Shown here: piece by piece, positions 1 through 8,719 of the stretch | How positions within the stretch are numbered: the first letter of the stretch is position 1 | Layout: every line of letters starts with the position of its first letter | Assembly (NCBI GenBank): GCA_036382775.1 | Contig: DASVHD010000021.1 | Span: 1 to 64,000 of the forward strand | Direction: 5' to 3' | Length of the DNA: 64,000 nt | DNA from: a bacterium | Lineage (GTDB): Bacteria > Hydrothermota > Tepidihabitantia > SM23-42 > JAOAFX01 | The notes under the pieces: generated by a model | What the model was told of the DNA's origin: nothing | Seen by the model: only the letters and a program-made list of their open reading frames with translations | Databases searched by the model: none | Position numbers and translations under genes: made by a program

Positions 1-307
1 TGAACCGTTCGCCGAAAACGTGGCCGACCCGATGCGTTTCGCGGTTGAAATACTGCGCGTAGTCACCATGCAGGTTCTGCATGAAGACTGACAGGGTATT
101 TTTCTGGTCATACAGGAAAAGATGCACGTGCCATTCCATCAAGGCATAGGCCAGAATATCAACCGGGAATTGACGAGAGGATTTTTTCAGTAACTCGAGA
201 TATTTCCGGTAATGATAATCTTCTTTGAAGACTGGATGGCGATCATTGCCCCAGGCATAAATATGATGGTACAAATCGTTACCGCAAAGACGTGGTTTCC
301 AGGTCAT
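1..307 (-). CDS. REP-associated tyrosine (HUH, Y1/IS200-like) transposase, C-terminus cut by window edge
   Basis: The minus strand is open from an ATG at 307 to the window edge (102 codons, no stop reached). The reading begins M-T-W-K-P-R-L and contains EWHVHLFLYD around residues 65-74, whose H-V-H is the HUH metal site of Y1 transposases. It is followed by a segment ending QYFNRETHRVGHVFGERF, typical of the RAYT/TnpA-REP branch (YFNRR..RRGHLF). RAYTs are single-copy domesticated relatives of IS200/IS605 transposases that process short palindromic REP sequences. The tandem motif at 470-528 lies just upstream and is a candidate cognate repeat (inference). The catalytic tyrosine region lies beyond the window, so integrity cannot be judged. 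Confidence 0.75.
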   Translation of the reverse strand, partial: MTWKPRLCGNDLYHHIYAWGNDRHPVFKEDYHYRKYLELLKKSSRQFPVDILAYALMEWHVHLFLYDQKNTLSVFMQNLHGDYAQYFNRETHRVGHVFGERF

Positions 308-469
308 AATTTGTTAAGTTATTATAGTGAAAAATACGGTAATGTCAATGATTTATATCATGATTTTTCATTATGTTTGAGACGCAAAAGTTTCGCGAAT
401 TTCAGCAATTATAATATAATTAATTACTAAAATGATGTAATTGCATGAGATAATGAGTCGAAAGTTTCA

Positions 470-528
470 AAAAATGACCTGTCCGCATATATCCGCATAT
501 ATCCAAAAATGACCTGTCCGCATATATC
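470..528. repeat. Short tandem repeat (GACCTGTCCGCATATATC) upstream of the RAYT gene
   Basis: A 24-bp unit containing GACCTGTCCGCATATATC occurs at 470-493 and again, identically, at 505-528. The 11 bp between them repeat CGCATATATCC, so CGCATATATC occurs three times. It lies about 165 bp upstream of the minus-strand RAYT start and may be its REP-type substrate; that link is inferred from proximity. Confidence 0.7.
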
Positions 529-573
529 TAACGTAAATTTCAATTTTATGTTAGAAATAAGAAAAACTAACTA

Positions 574-601
574 TTGTGAAGTATGATTTTGTCAATAAAA
601 T
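574..601 (+). promoter_or_regulatory. Putative promoter for the small secreted protein
   Basis: TTGTGA at 574-579 and TAAAAT at 596-601 are separated by 16 nt, the spacing seen at nearly all promoters in this window. The -35 box is weak. The leader ends in AAAGGAGGTGAT, a near-perfect anti-16S complement, at about 636-647. Confidence 0.45.
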
Positions 602-651
602 CTACAGCGTACGATAAAATTCACATGCAATTAGAAAGGAGGTGATAAAAA

Positions 652-990
652 ATGAAGAAAATGCTTCTAGCAAGCATTATTGCGAGTTGTTTTGTTACCA
701 TGGTTTTTGCCGGATCTATACACGCCACAATTTATTACGGTGACGGAGAACAGCGTGTTGCTAATGCGTTTGTGCAACTTCGCAATGACGACTGTGAAAT
801 AATCGATTGGGACTGGGCAGATGAGCAAGGGGAAGTTACGTTTACTGGGCTCACTTCAGGTACCTACTTCGTATTTGCTTATGCTCCCGATAAAAGCAAA
901 TTTTGGGGTTGGAACGGATGCGTGGTTGGCAGTGGTCAGACAGATGTAACTGTCAGAGTCTATTCCACGCCTCCTGCAAATCCCTGCTAG
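652..990 (+). CDS. Small secreted protein with an Ig-like/carboxypeptidase-regulatory-like fold
   Basis: The product is 112 aa. Residues 1-21 form a signal peptide (MKK, hydrophobic core ending TMVFAG). The rest reads as one beta-sandwich domain of the CarboxypepD_reg/SpaA-Cna-B kind: ANAFVQLRNDDCEI, then DEQGEVTFTGLTSGTYFVFA, then VTVRVYS. The G-x-x-x-F-x-x-L-x-x-G-x-Y pattern is the usual signature of these folds. It contains three cysteines (D-D-C-E, G-C-V and the C-terminal residue). The start is fixed by the strong Shine-Dalgarno about 4-5 nt upstream. Its function is unknown; an exported adhesive or structural module is plausible. No sorting domain is present. Confidence 0.7.
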   Translation: MKKMLLASIIASCFVTMVFAGSIHATIYYGDGEQRVANAFVQLRNDDCEIIDWDWADEQGEVTFTGLTSGTYFVFAYAPDKSKFWGWNGCVVGSGQTDVTVRVYSTPPANPC

Positions 991-1083
991 TAACTAAACT
1001 AACAATGTTGGGGGCGACTATATTTCAAGATAGCGCCCCCAATAAATATCAGTATTTTAGAAAAAGCGGGAAAATATGTTCAC

Positions 1084-1111
1084 TTGATTTTTTTCTTAAA
1101 TGAAATATAAT
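1084..1111 (+). promoter_or_regulatory. Promoter for the eight-repeat propeller protein
   Basis: TTGATT (1084-1089), a 16-nt spacer and TATAAT (1106-1111). The GAGGAG Shine-Dalgarno lies at about 1117-1122, before the ATG at 1128. Confidence 0.65.
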
Positions 1112-1127
1112 AATTTGAGGAGTAGCT

Positions 1128-2627
1128 ATGAGAAAGTACATTATTCTGAAAGTCGTTATATTTAAACTCATTCCCGTCATTCTTCTTGCTTATGGCGAGA
1201 ATTGGATATACCGATATAATGGACCTGGGAATGGTTCGGATGCCGCCAATTCTTTAATTTATGGACTGGACAGCAATATCTATATCGCCGGATACAGTTA
1301 TGATGGGAACACATATAATGATTTTACCATTATTAGTATTGCAGACACTGGTTATGCTAACTGGGCATATCGCTATAATTACCAGGGACACGGTTCGGAT
1401 GCCGCCAATTCCATAGTCTATGGCGCGGATGGCAATATCTATGCGGCAGGATATAGCGAAGATAGTATTACAGGTTATGATTTCACCGTGATCAGTCTTG
1501 CAGATACCGGAAGCGTTAATTGGATATATAGGTACAGCTGGCAAAGGTATGGTTCGGATGTCGCCAATTCCATAGTCTATGGTGCGGATGGCAATATCTA
1601 TGCGGCGGGATACAGCGAGGATAGCATAACAGGATATGATTTTATCGTGATCAGCCTTGCAAATATGGGGGATACAAACTGGGTTTACCGGTATAATGGA
1701 CCTGGAAATGGTTCGGATGCCGCCAATTCCCTGGTTTATGGACTGGACGGCAATATCTATGCAGCAGGATACAGCAAAGATAGTACTACAAATAATGCTC
1801 TTACCGTGATCAGTCTCTCGGCTGCCGGTAACACAAACTGGATATATAATCATCATCCAAATCAATTATTTGATTATACGGCTAATTCCATTGTCTTTGG
1901 TGCTGACAGTAATATATACGTCGCCGGAGCGGAAGGATCGGATATGGGTTTTATTGTAATAAGCTTAAACGCTTTCGGTGATTCTAGCTGGGCATATGCA
2001 GGCAATAATGGTTGCGCCAATGGGATTGTTTATGGAACGGACGGTAATATATATGCTGCGGGACGTTATAACCTGAATTTTACAATAAAAAGTTTCGGGA
2101 TCGGAGGCTACACAAATTGGACATATTATTATAATAATCCCGGCTACAATGACTATGCAACTTCAATAGCATATGGTATTGATGGTAATATTTATGCGGC
2201 AGGATTTGCGGATATCGGTAGTACCGGTCCTGATATAGCCGCAATCAGCTTGACGTCTTCTGGCGACACCAATTGGACATACCTGTATTGTGCTCCGTTC
2301 GATGATGGCGCAAATAGTATTGTTTATGGAGCAGATAGCAATGTATATGTTGCGGGATTTAGTGCAAATTCCAGCGCGCAGGGTGACATTATTGTGATAA
2401 GCCTACCATCTGAACCTAATAATACTATCGAAGACCAAAAGATCATTGATCTGAATTCCCATTTATGTTCTTCAATCTTTTTTGGCCCCCTGCGATTGCC
2501 AAAAGGTAAAAAATGCAAGGTCTTCGACATCACTGGACGAATAGTAATGCCCGGCCAACTTAAGCCAGGCGTCTATTTCATTCAGATCGATAATAAGATC
2601 GTGCAAAAGGTTATCAAGGTAAGATAG
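1128..2627 (+). CDS. Secreted eight-repeat beta-propeller protein with T9SS-like C-terminal sorting domain
   Basis: The product is 499 aa. A signal peptide (residues 1-22) is followed by eight repeats of about 45-52 aa with consensus N-W-x-Y-R-Y-N...G-S-D-A-A-N-S-I-V-Y-G-x-D-G-N-I-Y-A-A-G-Y-S...V-I-S-L. This resembles SBBP/bacterial propeller repeats. Repeats 1-4 are also nearly identical in DNA, indicating recent amplification. A linker leads to a C-terminal domain of about 65 residues (LPKGKKCKVFDITGRIV, GVYFIQID, VIKVR), the type A sorting domain of T9SS cargo. It is therefore probably carried through the outer membrane and anchored or released there. Its ligand is unknown. The same sorting domain ends the 818-aa protein downstream. 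Confidence 0.8.
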   Translation: MRKYIILKVVIFKLIPVILLAYGENWIYRYNGPGNGSDAANSLIYGLDSNIYIAGYSYDGNTYNDFTIISIADTGYANWAYRYNYQGHGSDAANSIVYGADGNIYAAGYSEDSITGYDFTVISLADTGSVNWIYRYSWQRYGSDVANSIVYGADGNIYAAGYSEDSITGYDFIVISLANMGDTNWVYRYNGPGNGSDAANSLVYGLDGNIYAAGYSKDSTTNNALTVISLSAAGNTNWIYNHHPNQLFDYTANSIVFGADSNIYVAGAEGSDMGFIVISLNAFGDSSWAYAGNNGCANGIVYGTDGNIYAAGRYNLNFTIKSFGIGGYTNWTYYYNNPGYNDYATSIAYGIDGNIYAAGFADIGSTGPDIAAISLTSSGDTNWTYLYCAPFDDGANSIVYGADSNVYVAGFSANSSAQGDIIVISLPSEPNNTIEDQKIIDLNSHLCSSIFFGPLRLPKGKKCKVFDITGRIVMPGQLKPGVYFIQIDNKIVQKVIKVR

Positions 2628-2643
2628 TCCTAACGTGCGGTCT

Positions 2644-2674
2644 GTCAAACCATAGTCGGATTTGGCATTTTTTT
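2644..2674 (+). terminator. Possible Rho-independent terminator after the propeller gene
   Basis: GTCAAACC (2644-2651) can pair imperfectly with GGATTTGGC (2658-2666), using one G-U pair and one mismatch, followed by a run of T at 2668-2674. The stem is short, so confidence is limited. Confidence 0.4.
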
Positions 2675-2828
2675 ATGCGAATCTCACTATCAATACAATT
2701 CGTGACTAACCCATATTATATCTAACGGATTTTAATGTCAATCCGCGCCGTCAAGATTTTATGGCAGGGCGGAATTCGGTCCGTGAAGTTTAAGTTTTGT
2801 TAAAAATTTTCTATAAATTATTCACCAC

Positions 2829-2856
2829 TTGCATTTTTGGCGGAATTGAATATACT
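2829..2856 (+). promoter_or_regulatory. Putative pckG promoter with a long leader
   Basis: TTGCAT (2829-2834), a 16-nt spacer and TATACT (2851-2856). It implies a leader of about 108 nt, which includes a weak AAACCC/GGGTTT stem (2909-2914 and 2931-2936) followed by T-rich sequence, then the AAAGGAGG Shine-Dalgarno at about 2958-2965. The rest of 2628-2828 shows no gene. It holds a short inverted copy (2763-2778) of the start of the 240-bp repeat found at 5079 and 8337. Confidence 0.5.
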
Positions 2857-2971
2857 TATACATTGAAAGCGGAAATTCTTTAATTTTTATACAGAATAAT
2901 CGCTTCATAAACCCAGTTGAATTAATAGTCGGGTTTTTTGGTAATATCAGGCGATCAAAGGAGGCAAAAAA

Positions 2972-4852
2972 ATGGCGCTAGACACAAAACAGATCTTAAA
3001 GACTAAGATCGGAGACGAAGGCTTTAACAAGCTGATGAAAATAAACAATGATGCGCTCTATAAGTTCGTTGCTGAATACATTGAGCACTGCAATCCGGCC
3101 CGCGTTTTTGTGTGCACCGATGAACAAAAGGATATCCAGTACCTGCGGGATACCGCGGTCAAAAACGGCGAAGAACAAAAACTGGCAATGGAAGGTCATA
3201 CGATCCACTATGACAATTACGGCGACCAGGGCCGGGACAAAAAGAACACTGGGATCCTGCTGCCAGCTGGCGTCAAATTCGACGATGCCATCGAGACCAA
3301 GGACCGGGAACCAGCGCTTAAAGACATCAGGCTCATCCTTAAGGATATCATGAAGGGCAAGGAAATGTTCGTTTGTTTCTTCTGCCTGGGACCGAAAAAT
3401 TCGGAATTCTCGATCCCGGCGGTCCAGATCACCGACTCCAGCTACGTAGCGCACAGCGAGACGATACTGTACCGGGCCGGGTATGAAGAATTCGTGAAGC
3501 AGGGACCAAAAGCTAGATTTTTCAAATTCGTTCATTCCCAGGGCGAACTCGATGAGCGCAAAACATGCAAGAACTTAAGCCAGCGGCGGATCTTCATCGA
3601 CCTGGCGGACGGCATCGTTTTCAGTGCCAATACCCAGTACGGCGGCAACACCATCGGATTAAAAAAATTGGCCATGCGCTTGGCGATCGACCGCGGCTCC
3701 AAAGAAGGCTGGCTGACCGAACATATGCTGGTCATGGGCGTGCACGGACCCAAGGGCAGGGTGACCTATTTCACCGGGGCATTCCCGTCGCTCTGCGGAA
3801 AAACTTCGACCGCCATGCTCGAAGGCGAAACGATCGTGGGCGATGACATCGCCTACCTGAGGAAGAAAGGCGGCGAGGTCAGGACCGTTAACGTCGAAAA
3901 AGGGATGTTCGGTATCATCATGGGCGTCAATTCCAAGGACGATGTGTACCAGTGGAAAGCCATTCACAGCAAGGGCGAGAAAATATTTTCGAACGTCCTG
4001 ATGACCCCCGGCGGCGGCGTGCACTGGATCGGCAAGGACGGCAGCGTGCCGGAAAAAGGCATGAACCATTCGGGCGAATGGACCAAGGGCAAGAAGGACG
4101 CCAACGGCAAGGAAATACAATGCAGCCATCCCAACGCCCGTTTCACGGTCGAACTGGCTGAGTTCGATAACCTGGATCCGACGCTGCACAAACCCGAGGG
4201 CGTGGTGGTCGGCGGGTTTGTCTATGGTGGCAGAGACTCGGATACCTGCGTGCCGGTGGAAGAATCCTTTGATTATGTGCACGGCATCATCACCAAAGGC
4301 GCTTCCCTGGAATCTGAGACCACCGCGGCGACGCTGGGCAAGGAAGGCGTGCGCGAGTTCAACCCCATGTCAAATCTTGATTTTCTTTCGATCCCGATCG
4401 CCAAGTACATTCAGATCAACGTCGATTTTGCGAAGGACCTGAAAAAACCACCCAAGATCTTCGGCGTGAACTACTTCCTGAAGGACAAGCAGGGACAATT
4501 CCTCAATGAAAAGACGGATAAGCGCGTGTGGTACAAATGGATGGAACTGCGCGTGCACGGCGAAGCGAAAGCGATCAAAACCCCGTCCGGCATGATCCCC
4601 ATTTACGAGGACCTCCAAAGGCTTTTCAAGGAAGTGTTAAAGAAAGAATACACCAAAGAAGCTTACACCGCACAATTCACCACCCGCATCCCCGAACACC
4701 TGGCGAAGATCGAGCGGGTCAAGACCATCTATAACACGAGAGTATTGAATCCGCCCAAGGTTCTGTTCGACGTCCTGGAAGAACAGCAAAAGAGACTGGT
4801 GGAATATCAGAAAAAATACGGCGACTACATCACGCCGGACCAGCTGAAATAG
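2972..4852 (+). CDS. pckG: Phosphoenolpyruvate carboxykinase (GTP)
   Basis: The product is 626 aa, the normal length of the GTP-dependent family. It catalyses oxaloacetate + GTP <-> PEP + CO2 + GDP, at the gluconeogenic/anaplerotic node in the cytosol. The kinase-1 P-loop reads FPSLCGKTSTAM around residues 270-281 and holds the family's reactive Cys beside GKT(S/N). GDDIAY follows as the kinase-2/metal segment, and HPNARF lies in the nucleotide region. The start is set by an AAAGGAGG Shine-Dalgarno 5-6 nt upstream. The gene stands alone between its own promoter and a strong terminator, so it is monocistronic. Its higher GC content and codon use match the housekeeping blocks and contrast with the AT-rich propeller genes on both sides. 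Confidence 0.97.
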   Translation: MALDTKQILKTKIGDEGFNKLMKINNDALYKFVAEYIEHCNPARVFVCTDEQKDIQYLRDTAVKNGEEQKLAMEGHTIHYDNYGDQGRDKKNTGILLPAGVKFDDAIETKDREPALKDIRLILKDIMKGKEMFVCFFCLGPKNSEFSIPAVQITDSSYVAHSETILYRAGYEEFVKQGPKARFFKFVHSQGELDERKTCKNLSQRRIFIDLADGIVFSANTQYGGNTIGLKKLAMRLAIDRGSKEGWLTEHMLVMGVHGPKGRVTYFTGAFPSLCGKTSTAMLEGETIVGDDIAYLRKKGGEVRTVNVEKGMFGIIMGVNSKDDVYQWKAIHSKGEKIFSNVLMTPGGGVHWIGKDGSVPEKGMNHSGEWTKGKKDANGKEIQCSHPNARFTVELAEFDNLDPTLHKPEGVVVGGFVYGGRDSDTCVPVEESFDYVHGIITKGASLESETTAATLGKEGVREFNPMSNLDFLSIPIAKYIQINVDFAKDLKKPPKIFGVNYFLKDKQGQFLNEKTDKRVWYKWMELRVHGEAKAIKTPSGMIPIYEDLQRLFKEVLKKEYTKEAYTAQFTTRIPEHLAKIERVKTIYNTRVLNPPKVLFDVLEEQQKRLVEYQKKYGDYITPDQLK

Positions 4853-4867
4853 GACGTTGCGACATTA

Positions 4868-4906
4868 AGCATAAGGGGCACGTCAAGCGTGCCCCTTATG
4901 CTTTAT
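4868..4906 (+). terminator. Strong Rho-independent terminator of pckG
   Basis: A perfect 15-bp stem, AGCATAAGGGGCACG (4868-4882) with its complement (4888-4902), has a 5-nt loop and is followed by T-rich sequence. The stem core GGGGCACG/CGTGCCCC recurs at the 10918 terminator. Confidence 0.9.
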
Positions 4907-5078
4907 TCATTGTAACTTTCGATATTTCAAGACTGGTAACAGATAAGAGAAATTCTTTGAAATTTGTTATGATTTTATAACTTGGCCAGTTAATTGGTTA
5001 GGTTAATCTGTTAAGGACATAGCGGATTGTCAAACCGATATTTTTTTAGACATCCCGACCCAATAAAATCTCGGCACG

Positions 5079-5318
5079 AATTCCGCCTTGCCCCGCTATG
5101 CATCATGCGGGATTAAACGAAAACCATAAAAAGTTGAATTATAGCCCTTAAAACCACCATAATCTCAACAGATATTCTGACATTGTGATATTTTACGAAA
5201 TAGCGTTAAATTTTGACCATTGACAGTACCCGGCCTGCGGTCTATACACCCGGCGGCCGTGTAATTTGTCTGTCATCAATCAATTAAATAGAAATATTCC
5301 GGCAGTCGCTGAATGAAT
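5079..5318. repeat. Dispersed 240-bp repeat, copy A
   Basis: This stretch matches 8337-8577 over its whole length at roughly 95% by eye. It runs from AATTCCGCC through CCCGC..GCGGG and ACCCGGCCTGCGG to GGCAGTCGCTGAATGAAT. Its last ~93 bp also match 10202-10294. No ORF is conserved between the copies. It lies directly upstream of the 818-aa propeller gene. The remaining 4907-5078 shows nothing recognisable. Confidence 0.85.
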
Positions 5319-7769
5319 TCAATGTTGCAGATCTCGAATTTATCACACTTTCAGGGCAAAAACCACAACAATCTGTTGACAATAAATTTATTTAGTGTAT
5401 TATTTATTGGCGGATTTATTAATAGAACAAAATTTTATGCAAGTATACTGTTTCTATTTATCGGCGCAATCAATGCCCAATGGCTTGAGACGACTATCTA
5501 TGTTCCTGATTCGCTTAGTGGTGTTATTATGCCACAAGCTTTTACATATAACGAAACTAACGATAAAATTTATGTTGGTGGATGGCTTGGTAAATCTGTA
5601 ATTGTTGTTGATGGTGTAACAGATACTAAAATTGCCCGAATTCCTGTTGGCCCGATTATTCATGCACTTTGCTGGAATTCAACAAACAATAAGATCTATT
5701 GCGCTAATGCTGCTAATAATACCGTGACCGTGATTGACGGCGCAACTAATGTTGTAATAACAACGATCACGGTGGGCATTTATCCATGGGCTTTGGTTTA
5801 CAATTTAATCAATAACAAGATATATTGCGCAAATGGTCAGGGTGGCACCGTGACTATAATTGATGGTGCTGGTGATTCGATAATAACAAGTATCTCGACA
5901 GGAAACGGTCCCCATCGGCTGGTCTGGAATGCTACTAACAATAAAGTCTATTGCACAAATTTTTATAGTGGTAGCGTGAGCGTAATCGACGGTGCAACAA
6001 ATACCCTTATAACAACTATTCCGGTTGGAAATTGGCCGACCGCGATAGCATGGAATTCAATAAACAATAAGATCTATTGTAGTAACAGAAATAGTAATAC
6101 CGTAACCGTAATTAATGGCATGACTGACTCGGTGATAACGACAGTTGCGGTGGGTACTAACCCCGATGCCCTGGTTTGGAACTCAGCCGGCAATAAAATC
6201 TATTGCGCCAATAGAAATAATCGTACTGTGACCGTGATCGACGGTGCAACAAATTCCGTGATCACGACCATCCCGGTTGGATCCAATCCTGGTGCTTTGG
6301 TATGGAATTCAATCCGTAACAAAATCTATTGCGCTAATGAGAATAGTGACAATGTTACGATAATTGATGGCCAATCTAATTCAATCATTACAACGATTAC
6401 GGTGGGAAATGGACCGCTGGCATTAGTATTTAATCCGAATGATAATAAAGTTTATTGCGCAAATGGCGTACATGATGTTGCAGTGGACAGCTATGATAGC
6501 AACGATGTGTCCGTGATCGATGGAGTTAGCAATTCAATAATCACGAATATCATTGTGGGAAGTGAACCCTTTGCTTTTGTTTGGAATTCAACCAATAACA
6601 AAATCTATTGTGCAAACTGCTATAGTAAAATATTAACAGTGATTGACGGCCTAACAAATACGGTGATCACAAACATTAAAGCGGAAGGCGGGGTCTTTGT
6701 ATCCTGGATACCCTTTGCTCTGATCTGGAATTCTAGTGATAACAAAGTTTATTTTGTCGATTACAATAGTAATGCAGTGACTGTGATTGACGGCGCAGTG
6801 GACTCAATAATAACCAATGTTGCTGTGGGTAGCCATCCCCTGGCGTTGGCTTGGGATTCTATTAATGATAAAATTTTCTGTGCTAATTCTGACGGCAACA
6901 CTGTGACTGTGATTGATGGTTCTGCGGATACGGTGATTACAACTATTGATGTGGGAAATTACCCTACTGCTTTGTTGTGGACCTCAACTAACGATAAAAT
7001 CTATTGTGCTAATACGGGAAGTAGCACCATAACAGTGATTGATGCGATAGGAGATAGCGTAATCACAACCATAAGCGTTCGACCTGAGCCTATTTCTCTG
7101 GGTTGGAACTCCTCTAACAACAAAGTCTATTGTAATAGTTATAGCATGAATAGCTTGACCGTGATCGATGGTTCAGCGGATACGGTGATAACAAACATCG
7201 CAGTCGGCTATCAACCTAATCTCCTTATTTGGAATTCCATTAATAATAAAGTCTATTGCGGCAATGAAGGAAATGGCAGGGTATCCGTGATCGACGGTTT
7301 ACGGGATTCTGTAATTGCGACTATTATATTAGGTAATAATAATATGGTTATACCTATTGTCTGGGATTCGATAAATAACAAAATCTATTGCGGCAACGGC
7401 GACAGTTGTGTTGTTCTGGTCATTGACGGTACAACAGATGCTGTGGTAACGACTATTGTGGTTGGACAATGGCCCTGGGGTTTAGTATGGAATTCGCTTC
7501 AGAATCGAATCTATACGGCGAACACCATGAGTTCGAATATTTCAGTAATTAAAGATGTTGTAGGAATAAAAGAAAATAATTCTACTGCTATAGTCAGCAA
7601 TAAAATCGGTGCCACGATCCTGAGTGGATCTCTGCAGTTACCAAAGGATAAAAAGTGCAAGGTTTATGACATCACGGGCCGAATTGTCATACCGGAAAAC
7701 ATAAAACTAGGGATTTATTTCATTGAAATTGATGGGGTAATAACACAAAAGGTGGTTAAAGTTAGGTAA
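5313..7769 (+). CDS. Secreted YVTN-type beta-propeller protein with T9SS-like sorting domain
   Basis: The longest ATG-started frame gives 818 aa. From about residue 57 it carries about 16 repeats of ~42 aa with consensus I-T-T-I-x-V-G-x-x-P-x-A-L-V-W-N-S-x-N-N-K-I-Y-C-A-N...V-T-V-I-D-G, the YVTN family (surface propellers). The C-terminus (LPKDKKCKVYDITGRIV, GIYFIEID, VVKVR) is a T9SS-type sorting domain almost identical to that of the 499-aa protein upstream. The annotated ATG is doubtful. A good promoter lies inside the frame (5376-5403), and a signal peptide (N-R-T-K-F-Y-A-S-I-L-F-L-F-I-G-A-I-N-A-Q) begins right after an in-frame ATT at 5418. The mature protein probably starts at the Q-W that follows. 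Its ligand is unknown. Confidence 0.8.
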   Translation: MNSMLQISNLSHFQGKNHNNLLTINLFSVLFIGGFINRTKFYASILFLFIGAINAQWLETTIYVPDSLSGVIMPQAFTYNETNDKIYVGGWLGKSVIVVDGVTDTKIARIPVGPIIHALCWNSTNNKIYCANAANNTVTVIDGATNVVITTITVGIYPWALVYNLINNKIYCANGQGGTVTIIDGAGDSIITSISTGNGPHRLVWNATNNKVYCTNFYSGSVSVIDGATNTLITTIPVGNWPTAIAWNSINNKIYCSNRNSNTVTVINGMTDSVITTVAVGTNPDALVWNSAGNKIYCANRNNRTVTVIDGATNSVITTIPVGSNPGALVWNSIRNKIYCANENSDNVTIIDGQSNSIITTITVGNGPLALVFNPNDNKVYCANGVHDVAVDSYDSNDVSVIDGVSNSIITNIIVGSEPFAFVWNSTNNKIYCANCYSKILTVIDGLTNTVITNIKAEGGVFVSWIPFALIWNSSDNKVYFVDYNSNAVTVIDGAVDSIITNVAVGSHPLALAWDSINDKIFCANSDGNTVTVIDGSADTVITTIDVGNYPTALLWTSTNDKIYCANTGSSTITVIDAIGDSVITTISVRPEPISLGWNSSNNKVYCNSYSMNSLTVIDGSADTVITNIAVGYQPNLLIWNSINNKVYCGNEGNGRVSVIDGLRDSVIATIILGNNNMVIPIVWDSINNKIYCGNGDSCVVLVIDGTTDAVVTTIVVGQWPWGLVWNSLQNRIYTANTMSSNISVIKDVVGIKENNSTAIVSNKIGATILSGSLQLPKDKKCKVYDITGRIVIPENIKLGIYFIEIDGVITQKVVKVR
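5376..5403 (+). promoter_or_regulatory. Promoter inside the 5' end of the YVTN reading frame
   Basis: TTGACA (5376-5381), a 16-nt spacer and TATTAT (5398-5403). It sits downstream of the first in-frame ATG, implying that translation begins after about 5410. Confidence 0.6.
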
Positions 7770-7790
7770 AATCAAATTTAATTAAAAAAT

Positions 7791-7826
7791 AAGGGAAGTG
7801 ATTTTTGGTCACTCCCCTTGTTTTTT
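7791..7826 (+). terminator. Rho-independent terminator of the YVTN gene
   Basis: AAGGGAAGTGA (7791-7801) pairs with TCACTCCCCTT (7809-7819) with a single mismatch, followed by G and six T. Confidence 0.85.
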
Positions 7827-8021
7827 CATGTCACGGATTTGTCACACTTTTTGACCGAAACAGGCCGAAACGGTCAGAAAGGCGCAAAAGCAGTGCAGCA
7901 TGATCGCACCTCAGTCATTCAATAAAATAATGGTCAATATTTTGTCATAATCAAGGTTTATATTGCTCAGAAGTTGTTTTTATTTTGTTTTTTATAAGGT
8001 GATGAAATGCATATTTACATC

Positions 8022-8049
8022 TTGACATAACACCTGATATCCATATAAT
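8022..8049 (+). promoter_or_regulatory. Promoter of the solitary hicB-like gene
   Basis: TTGACA (8022-8027), a 16-nt spacer and TATAAT (8044-8049). The start codon is 17 nt downstream, and AGAGATAG is a weak ribosome-binding candidate. The 250 bp before it (7827-8021) show nothing else recognisable. Confidence 0.75.
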
Positions 8050-8066
8050 GCATTTAGAGATAGATC

Positions 8067-8303
8067 ATGAAAACATATAAGTTTACCAGCGTTATTTGGA
8101 AAGAAAAAGAAGGTTATGTTTCCAAATGCCCGGAATTGGGCGTAGCGAGTTGCGGTTCAAGCGTCGACGAGGCGCTTAAGAATCTGCGCGAAGCAGTAGA
8201 ACTATATCTGGAGAACGCCAAGGCATTGGGGATGATGAACGAGCTTGAGGCGGAGTTCAAATATAAAGAGCGATTCACCTCGGTACTTGAGGTGGTTGTA
8301 TAA
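8067..8303 (+). CDS. HicB-family antitoxin-like protein, solitary
   Basis: The product is 78 aa with the HicB N-terminal fold: YKFTSVIWKEKEGYVSKCPELGVASCG, then the helix SSVDEALKNLREAVELYLENA. This is the usual partially degraded RNase-H-like antitoxin domain that binds HicA mRNA interferases. No DNA-binding tail is evident at this length. No hicA follows; the next sequence is copy B of the dispersed repeat, 33 bp downstream. It is therefore either an orphan antitoxin or a regulatory HicB that lost its partner. The family call is firm; activity is unknown. Confidence 0.85.
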   Translation: MKTYKFTSVIWKEKEGYVSKCPELGVASCGSSVDEALKNLREAVELYLENAKALGMMNELEAEFKYKERFTSVLEVVV

Positions 8304-8336
8304 ACAAACTCCCGATTTTATCTTCGACTGGGAACA

Positions 8337-8577
8337 AATTCCGCCCTGCCCCGCTATGCGTCATGCGGGATTAAACGAAAACCATAAAAAGTTGAATTAC
8401 ACCCCTTAAAACCACCATAATCTCAGCAGATATTCTGACCTTGTGATATTTTACGAAATAGCGTTAAATTTTGACCATTGACAGTACCCGGCCTGCGGAC
8501 TACACCCCCGGCGGCCGTGTAACTTGTCTGTCATCAATCAATTAAATAGAAATATTCCGGCAGTCGCTGAATGAATA
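8337..8577. repeat. Dispersed 240-bp repeat, copy B
   Basis: This is the near-identical counterpart of 5079-5318, differing at only about a dozen positions by eye. It lies between the solitary hicB-like gene and the 3' end of the minus-strand HEPN-like gene. The rest of 8304-8719 has no recognisable gene. Confidence 0.85.
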
Positions 8578-8719
8578 CAAAGTTTTTCAAAGTCTTTGAT
8601 TTTTATACATCTCGTAATATTGTATAATTTTAACCATTTTATTTTAACAAACTGCCACTGCTTTTAGTTAAAACCAAGCCGAATATAATACAAAAGAGCG
8701 GATTTTGTATAACACAGAA

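Noticed and set aside
470-528. CRISPR array
   Set aside because: Only two units with an 11-bp repeat-derived gap and no spacers or cas genes. No CRISPR array was seen anywhere in the window.
2909-2936. Riboswitch or attenuator in the pckG leader
   Set aside because: The AAACCC/GGGTTT stem is only 6 bp with a long AT loop and matches no riboswitch consensus I know. It is noted only in the promoter entry.
3659-4282. A 207-codon frame antisense to pckG
   Set aside because: It has the same shadow pattern as at thrS; composition rich in H, R and A with no motif.
5079-5318. Integron attC sites for the dispersed 240-bp repeat
   Set aside because: The copies lack paired R/L boxes with the GTTRRRY core, and genes lie in both orientations with their own promoters. 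No integrase is present.
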